A stretch of 64,000 nucleotides of DNA, taken from the NCBI GenBank assembly GCA_934130405.1, contig CAKOXX010000001.1, forward strand, positions 124,001 to 188,000. The letters are read 5' to 3'. Position 1 is the stretch's first letter; each line of letters starts with the position of its first letter. This document shows positions 32,441 through 39,798 of the stretch, in pieces. The notes under the pieces are model-generated. The model had not been told where the DNA came from, did not search any database, and saw nothing but the letters and a program-made list of their open reading frames with translations. Source of the stretch: an uncultured Bacilli bacterium. Lineage in GTDB: Bacteria; Bacillota_I; Bacilli_A; RF39; UBA660. Both the position numbers and the translations under genes were made by a program.

Positions 32441-33697
32441 CTAACTATTCCTCCATTTATTTTGATAATTTTTATTTGTACCAACCTCATCAAATCTTTG
32501 GTTTTTAGGATTATATTCAAGTGTTAATATTCCAGTTTGACCATTACGATTCTTGCCAATAATTACTTCTATTTCTTCAATATCCGAGTGAATACCCTTG
32601 TAGTAATTTTCGTTGTGCAACATTAATACCGTAGTAGCAGACTGTTCTAATTCACCAGTATCTTTTAGATCACTGATTCTAGGCCTTTTATCCTTATCCT
32701 TTTCAGAATTTCTATTTATCTGTGCAGCTAAGAATATAGTACAGTTGTAGTCTAGTGATATTTGCCTTAATTCTTTAACAATTGCTGTCATTTTTTCGTA
32801 AAGGGATATACTTTTTTCATTTGAGCCAATCAGTCCAGCATAATCAATAAATGCTAAAGTATGTCCGTTTTTACTCTCCTCAATAATTCTCTTACGAATA
32901 CTAGCGATTGTTTGGCTCCTACTAATTACTTTGATGTTTTTACTAGCTATTTCAGTAGCACCTTCTAGTAACATTTCTTTCTGATAATCAGTAGCTGGAT
33001 TATCATGATACTCAATTGGAATTTTTGTATTTATTCCAACAAGTCTTTGATAAATCTGCTTATCAGCCATTTCCATACTGAATAAAATACAATTATAATC
33101 ATTAGCTAAGTCTTCTAGTAAATTTAACAAGAACCCAGTCTTACCTGTACCAGGACGTCCAGCAATAATAACTAGATCATGCTCCTGAATGTTTGAATAT
33201 TTAGCTAATTTATTAAATCTAAATTTAATGTTTTTATTCTTAGAATTTATTAGTTTAAATATCTCGTTACTTGTTAATTTATTTGCTGAAGATTTAATTG
33301 TTAAAGCTTCAAACTTATGAATATCTGCAAGCAACTCATCTTGAGTTATTTTACTATTCTTGAATTTGTCTATCGAACCTAGAATCAGCCTATTCACATA
33401 TTTCTCAAATAAAATTTCTTGATTATACTCAAAGTCAGTTCCCATAGCATCAGTACTAATCTTGACTACCTTTGATAAGATTCTATCTTGTGGAAATCTC
33501 TGATTAAATAAATGTTTGTATTTCTCAAATAAACCAGTCAAGCTAATTGTTTTATCATCGTTATACTGTCTTTTTAAAAGCTTAAAGATAAATTGATTAT
33601 CAGCATCTTCAAAATGTTCGTCTGAAATGACTAGTTTTGCAACATTATCAGGTTCTAAGATTAAATTACCAAGTATTTCTTCTTCAATTCCCAGCAT
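32441..33697 (-). CDS. Replicative DNA helicase (DnaB family)
   Basis: This 418-aa protein has a DnaB N-terminal domain (1-100), a linker, and a RecA-like motor. Walker A is GRPGTGKTG (about 180-188), Walker B is LAFIDYAGL, and there is FLAAQINRNSE and an arginine-finger region RPRISDLKDTGELEQSA. It unwinds phage DNA at the fork. It is shorter than host DnaB (about 450 aa) and starts right at the end of the loader gene. Confidence 0.93.
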   Translation of the reverse strand: MLGIEEEILGNLILEPDNVAKLVISDEHFEDADNQFIFKLLKRQYNDDKTISLTGLFEKYKHLFNQRFPQDRILSKVVKISTDAMGTDFEYNQEILFEKYVNRLILGSIDKFKNSKITQDELLADIHKFEALTIKSSANKLTSNEIFKLINSKNKNIKFRFNKLAKYSNIQEHDLVIIAGRPGTGKTGFLLNLLEDLANDYNCILFSMEMADKQIYQRLVGINTKIPIEYHDNPATDYQKEMLLEGATEIASKNIKVISRSQTIASIRKRIIEESKNGHTLAFIDYAGLIGSNEKSISLYEKMTAIVKELRQISLDYNCTIFLAAQINRNSEKDKDKRPRISDLKDTGELEQSATTVLMLHNENYYKGIHSDIEEIEVIIGKNRNGQTGILTLEYNPKNQRFDEVGTNKNYQNKWRNS

Positions 33698-34368
33698 TAT
33701 TCTAAACTCCTGTAATAACTCACATCAGAAGTATCAATGTCTTCCTCTTTTTCTCTTCGTTGCTTTAGTTTGTTTTTAATGTCATTAACGGTCTTTAAAC
33801 CTTGCTTATCCCACTCGTAAAGTATTTTATCTGTGTATTTAATGCTATTTACTTGATTAAGAACAGTCTCATCAACTGCCAGCTTAATAATTTCTTCAGA
33901 ATAATCCCAAGATTTTATGAGTTCTATTTCTGCTGGAGCTAAAGTTCTACCAAATTGCTCTTGCATGTACTCATATACATTTACATTACCATTACCATTT
34001 ACATTACCATTTACATTTACATTAGGTTTTTCATTTTGAAACCTATGGTTTTTATTTTCTAAGCCAGTGGTTTTTTCATAATTTTCTTCTTCAATATCAT
34101 TGGTTTTTCCAGCTGACTTTTCTACATTTTCACTCTTTTTTGAAGGTCTACCTCCTTTTTTACCACCGTTTCTCCTTTTAACATTAGCATCAATTTGTGG
34201 CTTAATTAACTTAAACAATAATTTAATTTCTTTAGGTAAATTAGTCTCATCTAATTTACCAGTTAAGGCATAATCTATAATTGCCTCGTAAAAGGCTAAT
34301 CTACTTTTTTCTTCCATATCTTTACCGACTTCCCTGAAACTGTCATAAAATATAAAGCTTTCTTGCAT
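33697..34368 (-). CDS. DnaD-type helicase loader / replisome organiser
   Basis: This 223-aa protein has an N-terminal DUF6291-like domain (FIFYDSFREVGKDMEEKSRL ... YALTGKLDETNLP, 1-65). A basic linker (KRRNGGKKGGRPSKK) follows. The middle is low-complexity NVNVNGNVNGNGNVNV. The C-terminal DnaD/DnaB_2 domain (about 133-195) includes YEYMQEQFGRTLAPAEIELI. It probably marks the phage origin and recruits the helicase coded next. Confidence 0.82.
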   Translation of the reverse strand: MQESFIFYDSFREVGKDMEEKSRLAFYEAIIDYALTGKLDETNLPKEIKLLFKLIKPQIDANVKRRNGGKKGGRPSKKSENVEKSAGKTNDIEEENYEKTTGLENKNHRFQNEKPNVNVNGNVNGNGNVNVYEYMQEQFGRTLAPAEIELIKSWDYSEEIIKLAVDETVLNQVNSIKYTDKILYEWDKQGLKTVNDIKNKLKQRREKEEDIDTSDVSYYRSLE

Positions 34369-34428
34369 TTTTGATTTATTCCTTTCTGTTTGATTATTTT
34401 TATAAGTTTATTGATACTAATATAAAAT

Positions 34429-34680
34429 TTATTGTTTAGATATTTTTTTTAAATAAGATATGTTAATGTGGTAAAAATTAACCACTTCTTGCATTGGAAC
34501 TAATCTACTTGGTAGTTTGGTACCATCAGATGTTATTAACTCTGTAAGAGTGTTAAAATCAGCTCTAGCGTATGCTATACACTTTCCACTAAGTAAAGCC
34601 ATATCACTAGTTGTTGCCCACTGCTTGTTAAGTATTTTTAGCATTTCAGAAGCTGTAAGTAATTTTTTCTTTGCTCCCAT
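34429..34680 (-). CDS. Small putative DNA-binding protein (83 aa)
   Basis: This 83-aa basic protein has an apparent helix-turn-helix (LLTASEMLKILNKQWATTSD ... ALLSGKCIAYARADF) and an acidic-free tail. It could be an excisionase-like or early regulator. No firm family match. Confidence 0.5.
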   Translation of the reverse strand: MGAKKKLLTASEMLKILNKQWATTSDMALLSGKCIAYARADFNTLTELITSDGTKLPSRLVPMQEVVNFYHINISYLKKISKQ

Positions 34681-34681
34681 T

Positions 34682-34882
34682 TTATCTACCTCTTGTCATA
34701 TAATTACGAACCTCTGTATAGCTACAAGTTCCCCCTTTAGTAGCATCACATTTCTTTCCCCAATTTTCAAAATCATCAGCTTTCTCGCATAATAAATGAG
34801 CTAAAAATATAAACATAATTATCATTACAATAATAATCATTAAATCTTTAACCCAACTTTTTAATCTTAATCTCTTTTTCAT
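34682..34882 (-). CDS. Small membrane protein with cysteine tail
   Basis: The ATG at 34882 after AAAGGATTGATAAAA gives 66 aa: basic start, one membrane helix (LMIIIVMIIMFIFLAHLLC) and a tail with three cysteines (KKCDATKGGTCSY, plus C29). The upstream leader matches the integrase leader (see the inverted repeat 34901-36390). Confidence 0.6.
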   Translation of the reverse strand: MKKRLRLKSWVKDLMIIIVMIIMFIFLAHLLCEKADDFENWGKKCDATKGGTCSYTEVRNYMTRGR

Positions 34883-34932
34883 TTTTATCAATCCTTTCGT
34901 TTTTAGCCTCGCCAGACCTTTATAATTTGTTT

Positions 34933-35157
34933 CTAATTATTGTGCATATTTTCACAAATATTTCTAAAAAAAATTTCTAAAGGGACATTATATAACCCTA
35001 ATAGTTTTTCAACCATTTCTAAAGAATAATTGAATTCGCCAGATTCACATTTTCTTATAGTTTCATATGATACATTCAACTTGAGTGAAACTTCTTTTCT
35101 AGTTAAACCACTTCTAATTCTAGCTGCTTGCAATTCTTTAGAAATTAAATTAATCAT
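34933..35157 (-). CDS. Cro-like XRE-family regulator
   Basis: This 74-aa protein has an XRE helix-turn-helix (LQAARIRSGLTRKEVSLKLN, VSYETIRKCESGEFNYSLEM). It is the first gene of the leftward lytic transcript, opposed to the CI-like gene at 35293. Its promoter contains an operator, and a further operator copy lies inside its own 3' end (34941-34956). Confidence 0.85.
   Translation of the reverse strand: MINLISKELQAARIRSGLTRKEVSLKLNVSYETIRKCESGEFNYSLEMVEKLLGLYNVPLEIFFRNICENMHNN
34941..34956. promoter_or_regulatory. Operator O1 (within the Cro-like gene)
   Basis: TGTGCATATTTTCACA, identical to the intergenic operator at 35189-35204. It overlaps the last codons of the Cro-like gene, a place where a bound repressor could block elongation or loop DNA. 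Confidence 0.65.
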
Positions 35158-35182
35158 ACTCTAGCACCTCCTATCTATTTCA

Positions 35183-35211
35183 ATTACATGTGCATATTTT
35201 CACAAAGTCAA
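35183..35211 (-). promoter_or_regulatory. Leftward lytic promoter with embedded operator O2
   Basis: On the minus strand TTGACT (35206-35211) and TGTAAT (35183-35188) are separated by 17 bp. The operator TGTGCATATTTTCACA (35189-35204) fills the spacer. Confidence 0.75.
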
Positions 35212-35219
35212 TGTTTTTT

Positions 35220-35235
35220 TGTGCATTTTTTCACT
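35220..35235. promoter_or_regulatory. Operator O3
   Basis: TGTGCATTTTTTCACT, one mismatch in the last base of the TGTG-N8-CACA pattern, centred 31 bp (three helical turns) from O2 towards the CI-like gene. Confidence 0.65.
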
Positions 35236-35264
35236 TTATGATTGTATTTTACAATCAATATGAT
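35236..35264 (+). promoter_or_regulatory. Possible rightward promoter of the CI-like gene
   Basis: TTATGA (35236-35241) and TATGAT (35259-35264) are separated by 17 bp. The spacer holds the inverted repeat GATTGTA-TTT-TACAATC (35240-35256). The -35 is weak, so activation or a different start is possible. Confidence 0.45.
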
Positions 35265-35292
35265 AAAATATTAGTGGAAGGAGGTATCTATA

Positions 35293-35544
35293 ATGGCAAA
35301 ATATTTTAATAAAAACTTGAAACACGTCCGAAGCATTCTCAATGTTTCTCAACAACAAATAGCAGATGAAATTAAAGTTGACCGTTCATCTATATCACGA
35401 TGGGAAAAAGGAGAAATAGATACTCCACTAGAGGCTGCTATAAACATAGCAAATTATTTTAACATTAAGTATGATTGTTTTTTTGGAAAAGATTTATCAA
35501 AAATAAAAAAAGAAGACTTAAAAGCATATTCAAATAATGACTAA
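35293..35544 (+). CDS. CI-like XRE-family repressor (short)
   Basis: This 83-aa protein is almost wholly an XRE domain (LKHVRSILNVSQQQIADEIK, VDRSSISRWEKGEIDTPLEA). It lacks the C-terminal peptidase/dimer domain of lambda-type CI, so RecA-driven self-cleavage is not expected. AAGGAGG precedes the ATG. It is the likely immunity repressor by position, reading towards the integrase. Confidence 0.8.
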   Translation: MAKYFNKNLKHVRSILNVSQQQIADEIKVDRSSISRWEKGEIDTPLEAAINIANYFNIKYDCFFGKDLSKIKKEDLKAYSNND

Positions 35545-35724
35545 AAAACGCTGCAAGTAATGTTATACTAGTCAAATTATAAATATAGAATGTTAGAAAA
35601 TACTTCTACTCGCTGAGTTATTTAATAATTACATATTATTAAACTTTGGTAAAATTACATTTAATTAAAACATGCTAGCACATGTGTTTTGAATAGATAT
35701 TTTTGTAATAAAGGAGAGATAAAA

Positions 35725-36321
35725 ATGAAAGAAACAAAAACTTGTAAACATTGCAAAAAGGAAATAAATAAAAAAGTAAAAATTTGCCCTTATTGTCTAA
35801 AAATTCAATCAAATTCTATTGTTATGGGAATTGGTTTATTTTTCCTAGCAATTATTATTGTTGTTGGAGGTATATCTTCTACGTTTAATAATAGCATGAG
35901 TTCTAGCGATAAAAAAAGGTCATCAGAAATAAAAAAAGAAAAAAGCAATTATTCAACAAACAACATTCAAGAAAATGAATTAAAAGCGAATTCTAATGAA
36001 AAACTAAATTATCTAGTAAAAAAAGGACAAAATAAGGCAAAAGATGCAAATACTAATGAAATAGAAAAGGCTCTTAATTACATAAAAAATAATATTGATA
36101 ATCCGTTTGCTAATAATACTATTACAGAAAATTTAATCTATTATGGGACAGTACTAGAATACTATTACGCTAAAGACGGATTTACTGATATAAGAGGAGA
36201 AATAGGTATGTACACAGTTATAGCAGTTAAATATGTATATAGAAATATTGAAACTTCTACAGACTATGCAACAATGCGCAACATTAATGATGTTAAAGAA
36301 AGATTGACAAAAATAAACTAA
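35725..36321 (+). CDS. Zinc-ribbon membrane protein (candidate lysogenic-conversion gene)
   Basis: The ATG at 35725 after AAAGGAGAG gives 198 aa. It has a zinc ribbon (CKHCKKEI, CPYCLK, residues 5-32), a membrane helix (about 33-60) and a Ser/Lys-rich spacer. An extracellular helical domain (about 95-198) contains YYGTVLEYYYAKDGFTDIRG. It lies between the repressor and the integrase in the module expressed in lysogens, so superinfection exclusion is possible. The host DUF3592 protein at 3234 has the same ribbon-plus-helix plan but a different ectodomain. 35545-35724 upstream has no gene. Confidence 0.65.
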   Translation: MKETKTCKHCKKEINKKVKICPYCLKIQSNSIVMGIGLFFLAIIIVVGGISSTFNNSMSSSDKKRSSEIKKEKSNYSTNNIQENELKANSNEKLNYLVKKGQNKAKDANTNEIEKALNYIKNNIDNPFANNTITENLIYYGTVLEYYYAKDGFTDIRGEIGMYTVIAVKYVYRNIETSTDYATMRNINDVKERLTKIN

Positions 36322-36325
36322 AAAA

Positions 36326-36350
36326 GACCTCGTACCGTTAATACGAGATC
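36326..36350. terminator. Hairpin after the zinc-ribbon gene
   Basis: CTCGTA (36329-36334) and TACGAG (36342-36347) with flanking GA/TC form a stem. The U-tract is on the minus-strand side (TTTTTT), so it stops leftward transcripts best and may only pause rightward ones. Confidence 0.55.
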
Positions 36351-36393
36351 AAATGAAAAACCATAAAAGTCTGGCGAGACTAGAAACAAAATA

Positions 36394-36464
36394 CCAATAG
36401 GATTGATATAATGCCTATGATTTTTCTATTACATTATATCAAAATCTCTATTGGATTTCAATAG
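36394..36464 (+). promoter_or_regulatory. Structured integrase leader with competing hairpins
   Basis: A nested stem pairs CCAATAG (36394-36400) with CTATTGG (36448-36454), and inside it TTGATATAATG (36403-36413) with CATTATATCAA (36432-36442). CTATTG can instead pair with CAATAG (36459-36464), which abuts the ribosome site GAAAGGATG. The two folds exclude each other. Confidence 0.6.
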
Positions 36465-36480
36465 AAAGGATGATAAAAAA

Positions 36481-37617
36481 ATGCCAGTTTACAGAGAAAA
36501 AAAGGAAAAATGGACAAAAGATGGAAAGAGTTATGCTTTCAGATGTTACTATACCGATATATACGGAAACAGAAAACAAAAAGAAAGTAAATTATATAAA
36601 TTAAAAAGTGAAGCTAAGGAAGCCGAGAGAAAGTTCTTAGAAGAAGCAAATAAAGGTACTGATAATACAATTAATGTTGACAATATAACCTTTATGCAAG
36701 TATATAAAGAGTGGCTACTTTATAAAGAAGCAAAAATTAAATCAACCACTTTTTATAGCGTGGTCAAAAGATGCGAACACCATATAATTCCATTTTTTGA
36801 AAAATATAAGCTCTTTGCAATAAGAATAAATACAATAAATACTTGGAAAGAACAGTTACTTAGTCTGAATATAACTACAGAACATAAGAATACAATGATA
36901 AGAACTTTAAAAGAAATACTTATATATGCAAGAGACAATTATAATTTTGATTTTAAAATAGTAAATACTCTACAATTATATAGAATTGAAACAATAATTA
37001 CAGAAGAAGATGCTAAAACAAACTTTTGGACATACGAAGAATTTAAAAACTTTATTAATGTTGTAGATAATAAATTATATTATGTTATTTTTAATTTTCT
37101 ATACTATACAGGTGTTAGAACTGGAGAAATGTTAGCACTAACTTGGGAAGATATAGATTTTAAAAATAAAAGGGTACGAATAAATAAAACATTTACATCA
37201 AAAGTGTTAGATGGTGTTTATAAAATAACGACTCCAAAAACTAACAACTCAATAAGATTAGTAGATATAGATGAGAATCTTTTAAAAAAATTAATTGACT
37301 ATAAAAACGAAGAAAAGAAAATATATAATTTTAATGAAAAAATGTTTGTGTTTGGAAATGTAAAATATATTCCTCCTACTACATTAAGAAGATACTTGAA
37401 TAAATACATAAAATTAGCTAATGTTAAAAAAATAACATTACACGGCTTCAGACATTCTCACGTATCATTACTAATAAATCTGGGATGTGATAGTAGAGAT
37501 GTTGCAGAACGCATTGGTGATACTATAAGAATAGTAGAAAAGACATACTATCATATGTTTCCTATTAAGAAAAAAGCAGCAGTACTTTTATTAAATAATA
37601 TTGAAAATAAGGGGTAA
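36481..37617 (+). CDS. int: Phage integrase (tyrosine recombinase)
   Basis: The ATG at 36481 after AAAGGATGATAAAA gives 378 aa; the TTG 30 nt upstream lies inside the leader hairpin. There is an N-terminal arm-binding domain (1-60, YAFRCYYTDIYGNRKQKESK), a SAM-like core-binding domain (about 70-165), and a catalytic domain with YYTGVRTGEML (R), TPKTNNSIRLV (K region), LHGFRHSH (HxxR), and TYYHMF (nucleophile tyrosine). The usual GH of the third box reads GD. It catalyses insertion at tRNA-Arg, and its last codons are part of attR. Confidence 0.93.
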   Translation: MPVYREKKEKWTKDGKSYAFRCYYTDIYGNRKQKESKLYKLKSEAKEAERKFLEEANKGTDNTINVDNITFMQVYKEWLLYKEAKIKSTTFYSVVKRCEHHIIPFFEKYKLFAIRINTINTWKEQLLSLNITTEHKNTMIRTLKEILIYARDNYNFDFKIVNTLQLYRIETIITEEDAKTNFWTYEEFKNFINVVDNKLYYVIFNFLYYTGVRTGEMLALTWEDIDFKNKRVRINKTFTSKVLDGVYKITTPKTNNSIRLVDIDENLLKKLIDYKNEEKKIYNFNEKMFVFGNVKYIPPTTLRRYLNKYIKLANVKKITLHGFRHSHVSLLINLGCDSRDVAERIGDTIRIVEKTYYHMFPIKKKAAVLLLNNIENKG

Positions 37618-37694
37618 TTAAGGGGTAAAGTTATTTTTGCATATTAAAACCCTTATAAAATAAGGGTAATATCTTAAATGGTGTCCCCGATTGG
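37590..37694. repeat. attR
   Basis: Copy of the attL repeat. It comprises the integrase end (NIENKG stop), the ACCCTTA/TAAGGGT stem and the 16-bp core TGGTGTCCCCGATTGG, which is also the tRNA-Arg 3' end. The tRNA stays intact on this side. Confidence 0.88.
37645..37667 (-). terminator. tRNA-Arg terminator inside the att repeat
   Basis: On the minus strand, downstream of the tRNA CCA, ACCCTTA-TTTTA-TAAGGGT is followed by TTTTAAT. It lies in the phage-derived side of the repeat, so integration supplies the tRNA with a replacement terminator. Confidence 0.65.
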
Positions 37695-37755
37695 AATCGA
37701 ACCAACGACCTATTGCTTAGGAGGCAATCGCTCTATCCTACTGAGCTACGAGGAC
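37679..37755 (-). tRNA. tRNA-Arg (anticodon CCT)
   Basis: GTCCTCG/CGGGGAC acceptor, D-arm GCTCAGTAGGATAGAGC, anticodon loop CTCCTAA (CCT, reading AGG), TTCGATT T-loop, discriminator A and encoded CCA. It is the prophage attachment gene. Confidence 0.95.
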
Positions 37756-37762
37756 ATAATTA

Positions 37763-37791
37763 CATTTTAGCACACATTTACTAAAATGTAA
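37763..37791 (-). promoter_or_regulatory. tRNA-Arg promoter within an inverted repeat
   Basis: On the minus strand TTACAT (37786-37791) and TAAAAT (37763-37768) are separated by 17 bp. Both boxes are in the arms of the perfect 11-bp inverted repeat TTACATTTTAG / CTAAAATGTAA (37760-37770 and 37781-37791), which could also act as a weak terminator after tdk. Confidence 0.6.
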
Positions 37792-37799
37792 CATCTTAT

Positions 37800-38405
37800 T
37801 TACTTTCTTTTCTTAACATACACTTTATTATAATAACAAGGGCCACATAATGGTGCGTATTCTATCTTTTTATTAGCACCATCTATTTCTACTTCATTAC
37901 CTTCTCTAGTGAAGACACCATCAACTTTTCTGGCATTAAACTTTGCTTTTTCACCACACCCACAAGCACACATAGAATTAGTTTCTAACTCAACAATATC
38001 ATCTGCTAATGCCATTAGTTTAGCACTACCTTCAAACAATTCGCCACGAAAGTTGGTTCTAAGTCCATAGCAAGAGATAGGAATGTTCATTCTTTTATTA
38101 ATTCTCCAGATATCTTCTATTTGTTCGGCATTTAAAAATTGCACTTCATCAACAATAATATGATTGCAACTAAAAAGATCATCTAGTCTTTCAGTTACTA
38201 AAAGCTTTTCATCATTTTTAAGTAAGATATCAACTTTTCTTGTTTCCCCTTTTCTATTTACTATAAACTCTGCTCCTTTAGTATCAATCATCGGCTTGAT
38301 AAGTAAAACAGATTGTCCTATCTCTTCTAAATCATGGATTTTTTGAAAGATTCTAGTCGTTTTTCCACCTTTCATTGCACTATAATAAAATGATAACTTT
38401 TCCAT
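37800..38405 (-). CDS. tdk: Thymidine kinase
   Basis: This 201-aa protein phosphorylates thymidine to dTMP in the salvage pathway. P-loop SAMKGGKTTR (about 9-18), Walker B HIIVDEVQFL, a lasso/substrate region YGLRTNFRGELFEGS, and a zinc site with four cysteines (CACGC and CGPC). The length fits type II bacterial Tdk. It lies 15 nt after the dnaB stop and is probably co-transcribed. Confidence 0.95.
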   Translation of the reverse strand: MEKLSFYYSAMKGGKTTRIFQKIHDLEEIGQSVLLIKPMIDTKGAEFIVNRKGETRKVDILLKNDEKLLVTERLDDLFSCNHIIVDEVQFLNAEQIEDIWRINKRMNIPISCYGLRTNFRGELFEGSAKLMALADDIVELETNSMCACGCGEKAKFNARKVDGVFTREGNEVEIDGANKKIEYAPLCGPCYYNKVYVKKRK

Positions 38406-38420
38406 TCCTCTCTCCCCTTT

Positions 38421-39737
38421 TTAAATAGATGATAATAACTCATCCATCTCTTCTTGTTCCTTGCTATCCAAAGAACTAGTCTGTAAATCTTCATTAAACC
38501 AGTCTGGTAAAATCTCTTTTTGCTTATTATTAGTTAGAAGTTGTTTACTATTCTTACTAGTATTAGTAGATATAGCTATTTTCTTCATCTTCTTATATTC
38601 TTTTTCAGTAAGGCGCATTGCTTCTTCGACAGTTTCAATATTAAGTCGTTTCCACTGAGCCGCAATGGTCTCTAAATAACTTCTATTTAATTTTTGATTA
38701 TTAAGCTTCAAAGCATAAGAGATTAAGACATTAACTACTCCAGATGACAATTTAAGTTCAAGCATTAAATCTTCTATTAGCTTCAAATCACGTTTTGTCG
38801 GTTCTGCTCCTTTTTGTTTACTCTTCAAATAATCATAAGGTGAAGTATTTTCAAAAGTATAAGCCATCTTTGCCCAATTAGAATTATCTCCCTCTGGTTT
38901 TCTTAAGAATTCTGGTTGTTTTTGATAAATTAAAGTTGGAAGACTTCCGGCATGTTCAAATTGATAATAATTACGACAACTCTTTCTTAACTGTGTCTTA
39001 TCAATCAAGCCTTTTTCATTTAATGCTGACTGTACTAAGGAAGCCATATTAGTAGTATCAAAGTTATAAACCAGGGCTAAAGAATTGATTAGTTCTCTTA
39101 TCTCTTCACTAAAACACTTATTAGAAACCATTGAACTAGGAATAGAACTTATTAATAAGTTGAAATCAATCACCTGTTTAGAAGTAATCTTCGCTTCTTC
39201 CCGTTTTTCAATCGTATCTAAAACTTCAAATGGTTTCAAATTACTACTTTTAAAGACTTCATCAAAAGATAAACTTACATCTTGATAATCTCTTAGGCTA
39301 ATCTTTGGCACTTGAAATAATTCTTGTCTTTTCAAATATTCTTTCTTACCAATATTATTATATAAAACAATATTTAAGATTGGGTGGTGAAAAAACTCAT
39401 TAGCAGAAATTGGTGAGTATAATAAATATACATAATGATTAACATTTCCAGACTTTACATAAGTCTTAAGAAGACCAACTGCTTCTAGCTTTTCTCTAGC
39501 AATCATTATATCTTCTAATTTTAATTGCATCGTCGCCATCAAATGATGATGAGTTAAGTCTTCGCTCATCTGTTTTAAAGAATCTAAATCATCTATTAAA
39601 GTAAAATACAAACTAACTGCTGTATAACCAATAATCGGTTGATAAAGCATCGTTAAAAGTCTACGGTCTTCACTATGAAGAACAGTTTTATTAATAACTA
39701 AATATTGATCAGCTGGTAAAATAGTTAAATTCTTCAT
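38421..39737 (-). CDS. dnaB: Replication initiation/membrane attachment protein DnaB
   Basis: This 438-aa primosome protein of the Bacillota DnaB (DnaD-like) type starts with a winged-helix domain (KTVLHSEDRRLLTMLYQPII, 16-110). The DnaB_2/DnaD domain is near 310-375 (DLKLIEDLMLELKLSSGVVN and LNRSYLETIAAQWKRLNI). The tail is charged. It loads the DnaC helicase together with DnaD and DnaI. The usual partner dnaI is not next to it; tdk follows instead. AGGGAGG-like site before the ATG. Confidence 0.85.
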   Translation of the reverse strand: MKNLTILPADQYLVINKTVLHSEDRRLLTMLYQPIIGYTAVSLYFTLIDDLDSLKQMSEDLTHHHLMATMQLKLEDIMIAREKLEAVGLLKTYVKSGNVNHYVYLLYSPISANEFFHHPILNIVLYNNIGKKEYLKRQELFQVPKISLRDYQDVSLSFDEVFKSSNLKPFEVLDTIEKREEAKITSKQVIDFNLLISSIPSSMVSNKCFSEEIRELINSLALVYNFDTTNMASLVQSALNEKGLIDKTQLRKSCRNYYQFEHAGSLPTLIYQKQPEFLRKPEGDNSNWAKMAYTFENTSPYDYLKSKQKGAEPTKRDLKLIEDLMLELKLSSGVVNVLISYALKLNNQKLNRSYLETIAAQWKRLNIETVEEAMRLTEKEYKKMKKIAISTNTSKNSKQLLTNNKQKEILPDWFNEDLQTSSLDSKEQEEMDELLSSI

Positions 39738-39764
39738 AGTTTTCCCTCCTTAAAAAAGTATAAA

Positions 39765-39790
39765 CTAAAAAAAGAACTTATTCAAGTTCT
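39765..39790 (-). terminator. Terminator upstream of dnaB
   Basis: AGAACTT (39773-39779) and AAGTTCT (39784-39790) with loop ATTC. On the minus strand seven Ts follow. It ends the transcript of the 39799-40632 pair. Confidence 0.8.
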
Positions 39791-39798
39791 AAATTTCA

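Larger units (their letters stand above)
6468..37694. mobile_element. Temperate siphovirus prophage at tRNA-Arg(CCT)
   Basis: About 31 kb lies between direct repeats 6468-6570 and 37590-37694. It contains all modules of an HK97-fold siphovirus: integrase, divergent repressors, helicase and loader, late regulator, HNH, both terminase subunits, portal, protease, capsid, neck, tail tube, chaperone, tape measure, Dit, baseplate, holin and endolysin. No broken structural gene is seen, so it may be inducible. Late genes all run leftward. Confidence 0.95.
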
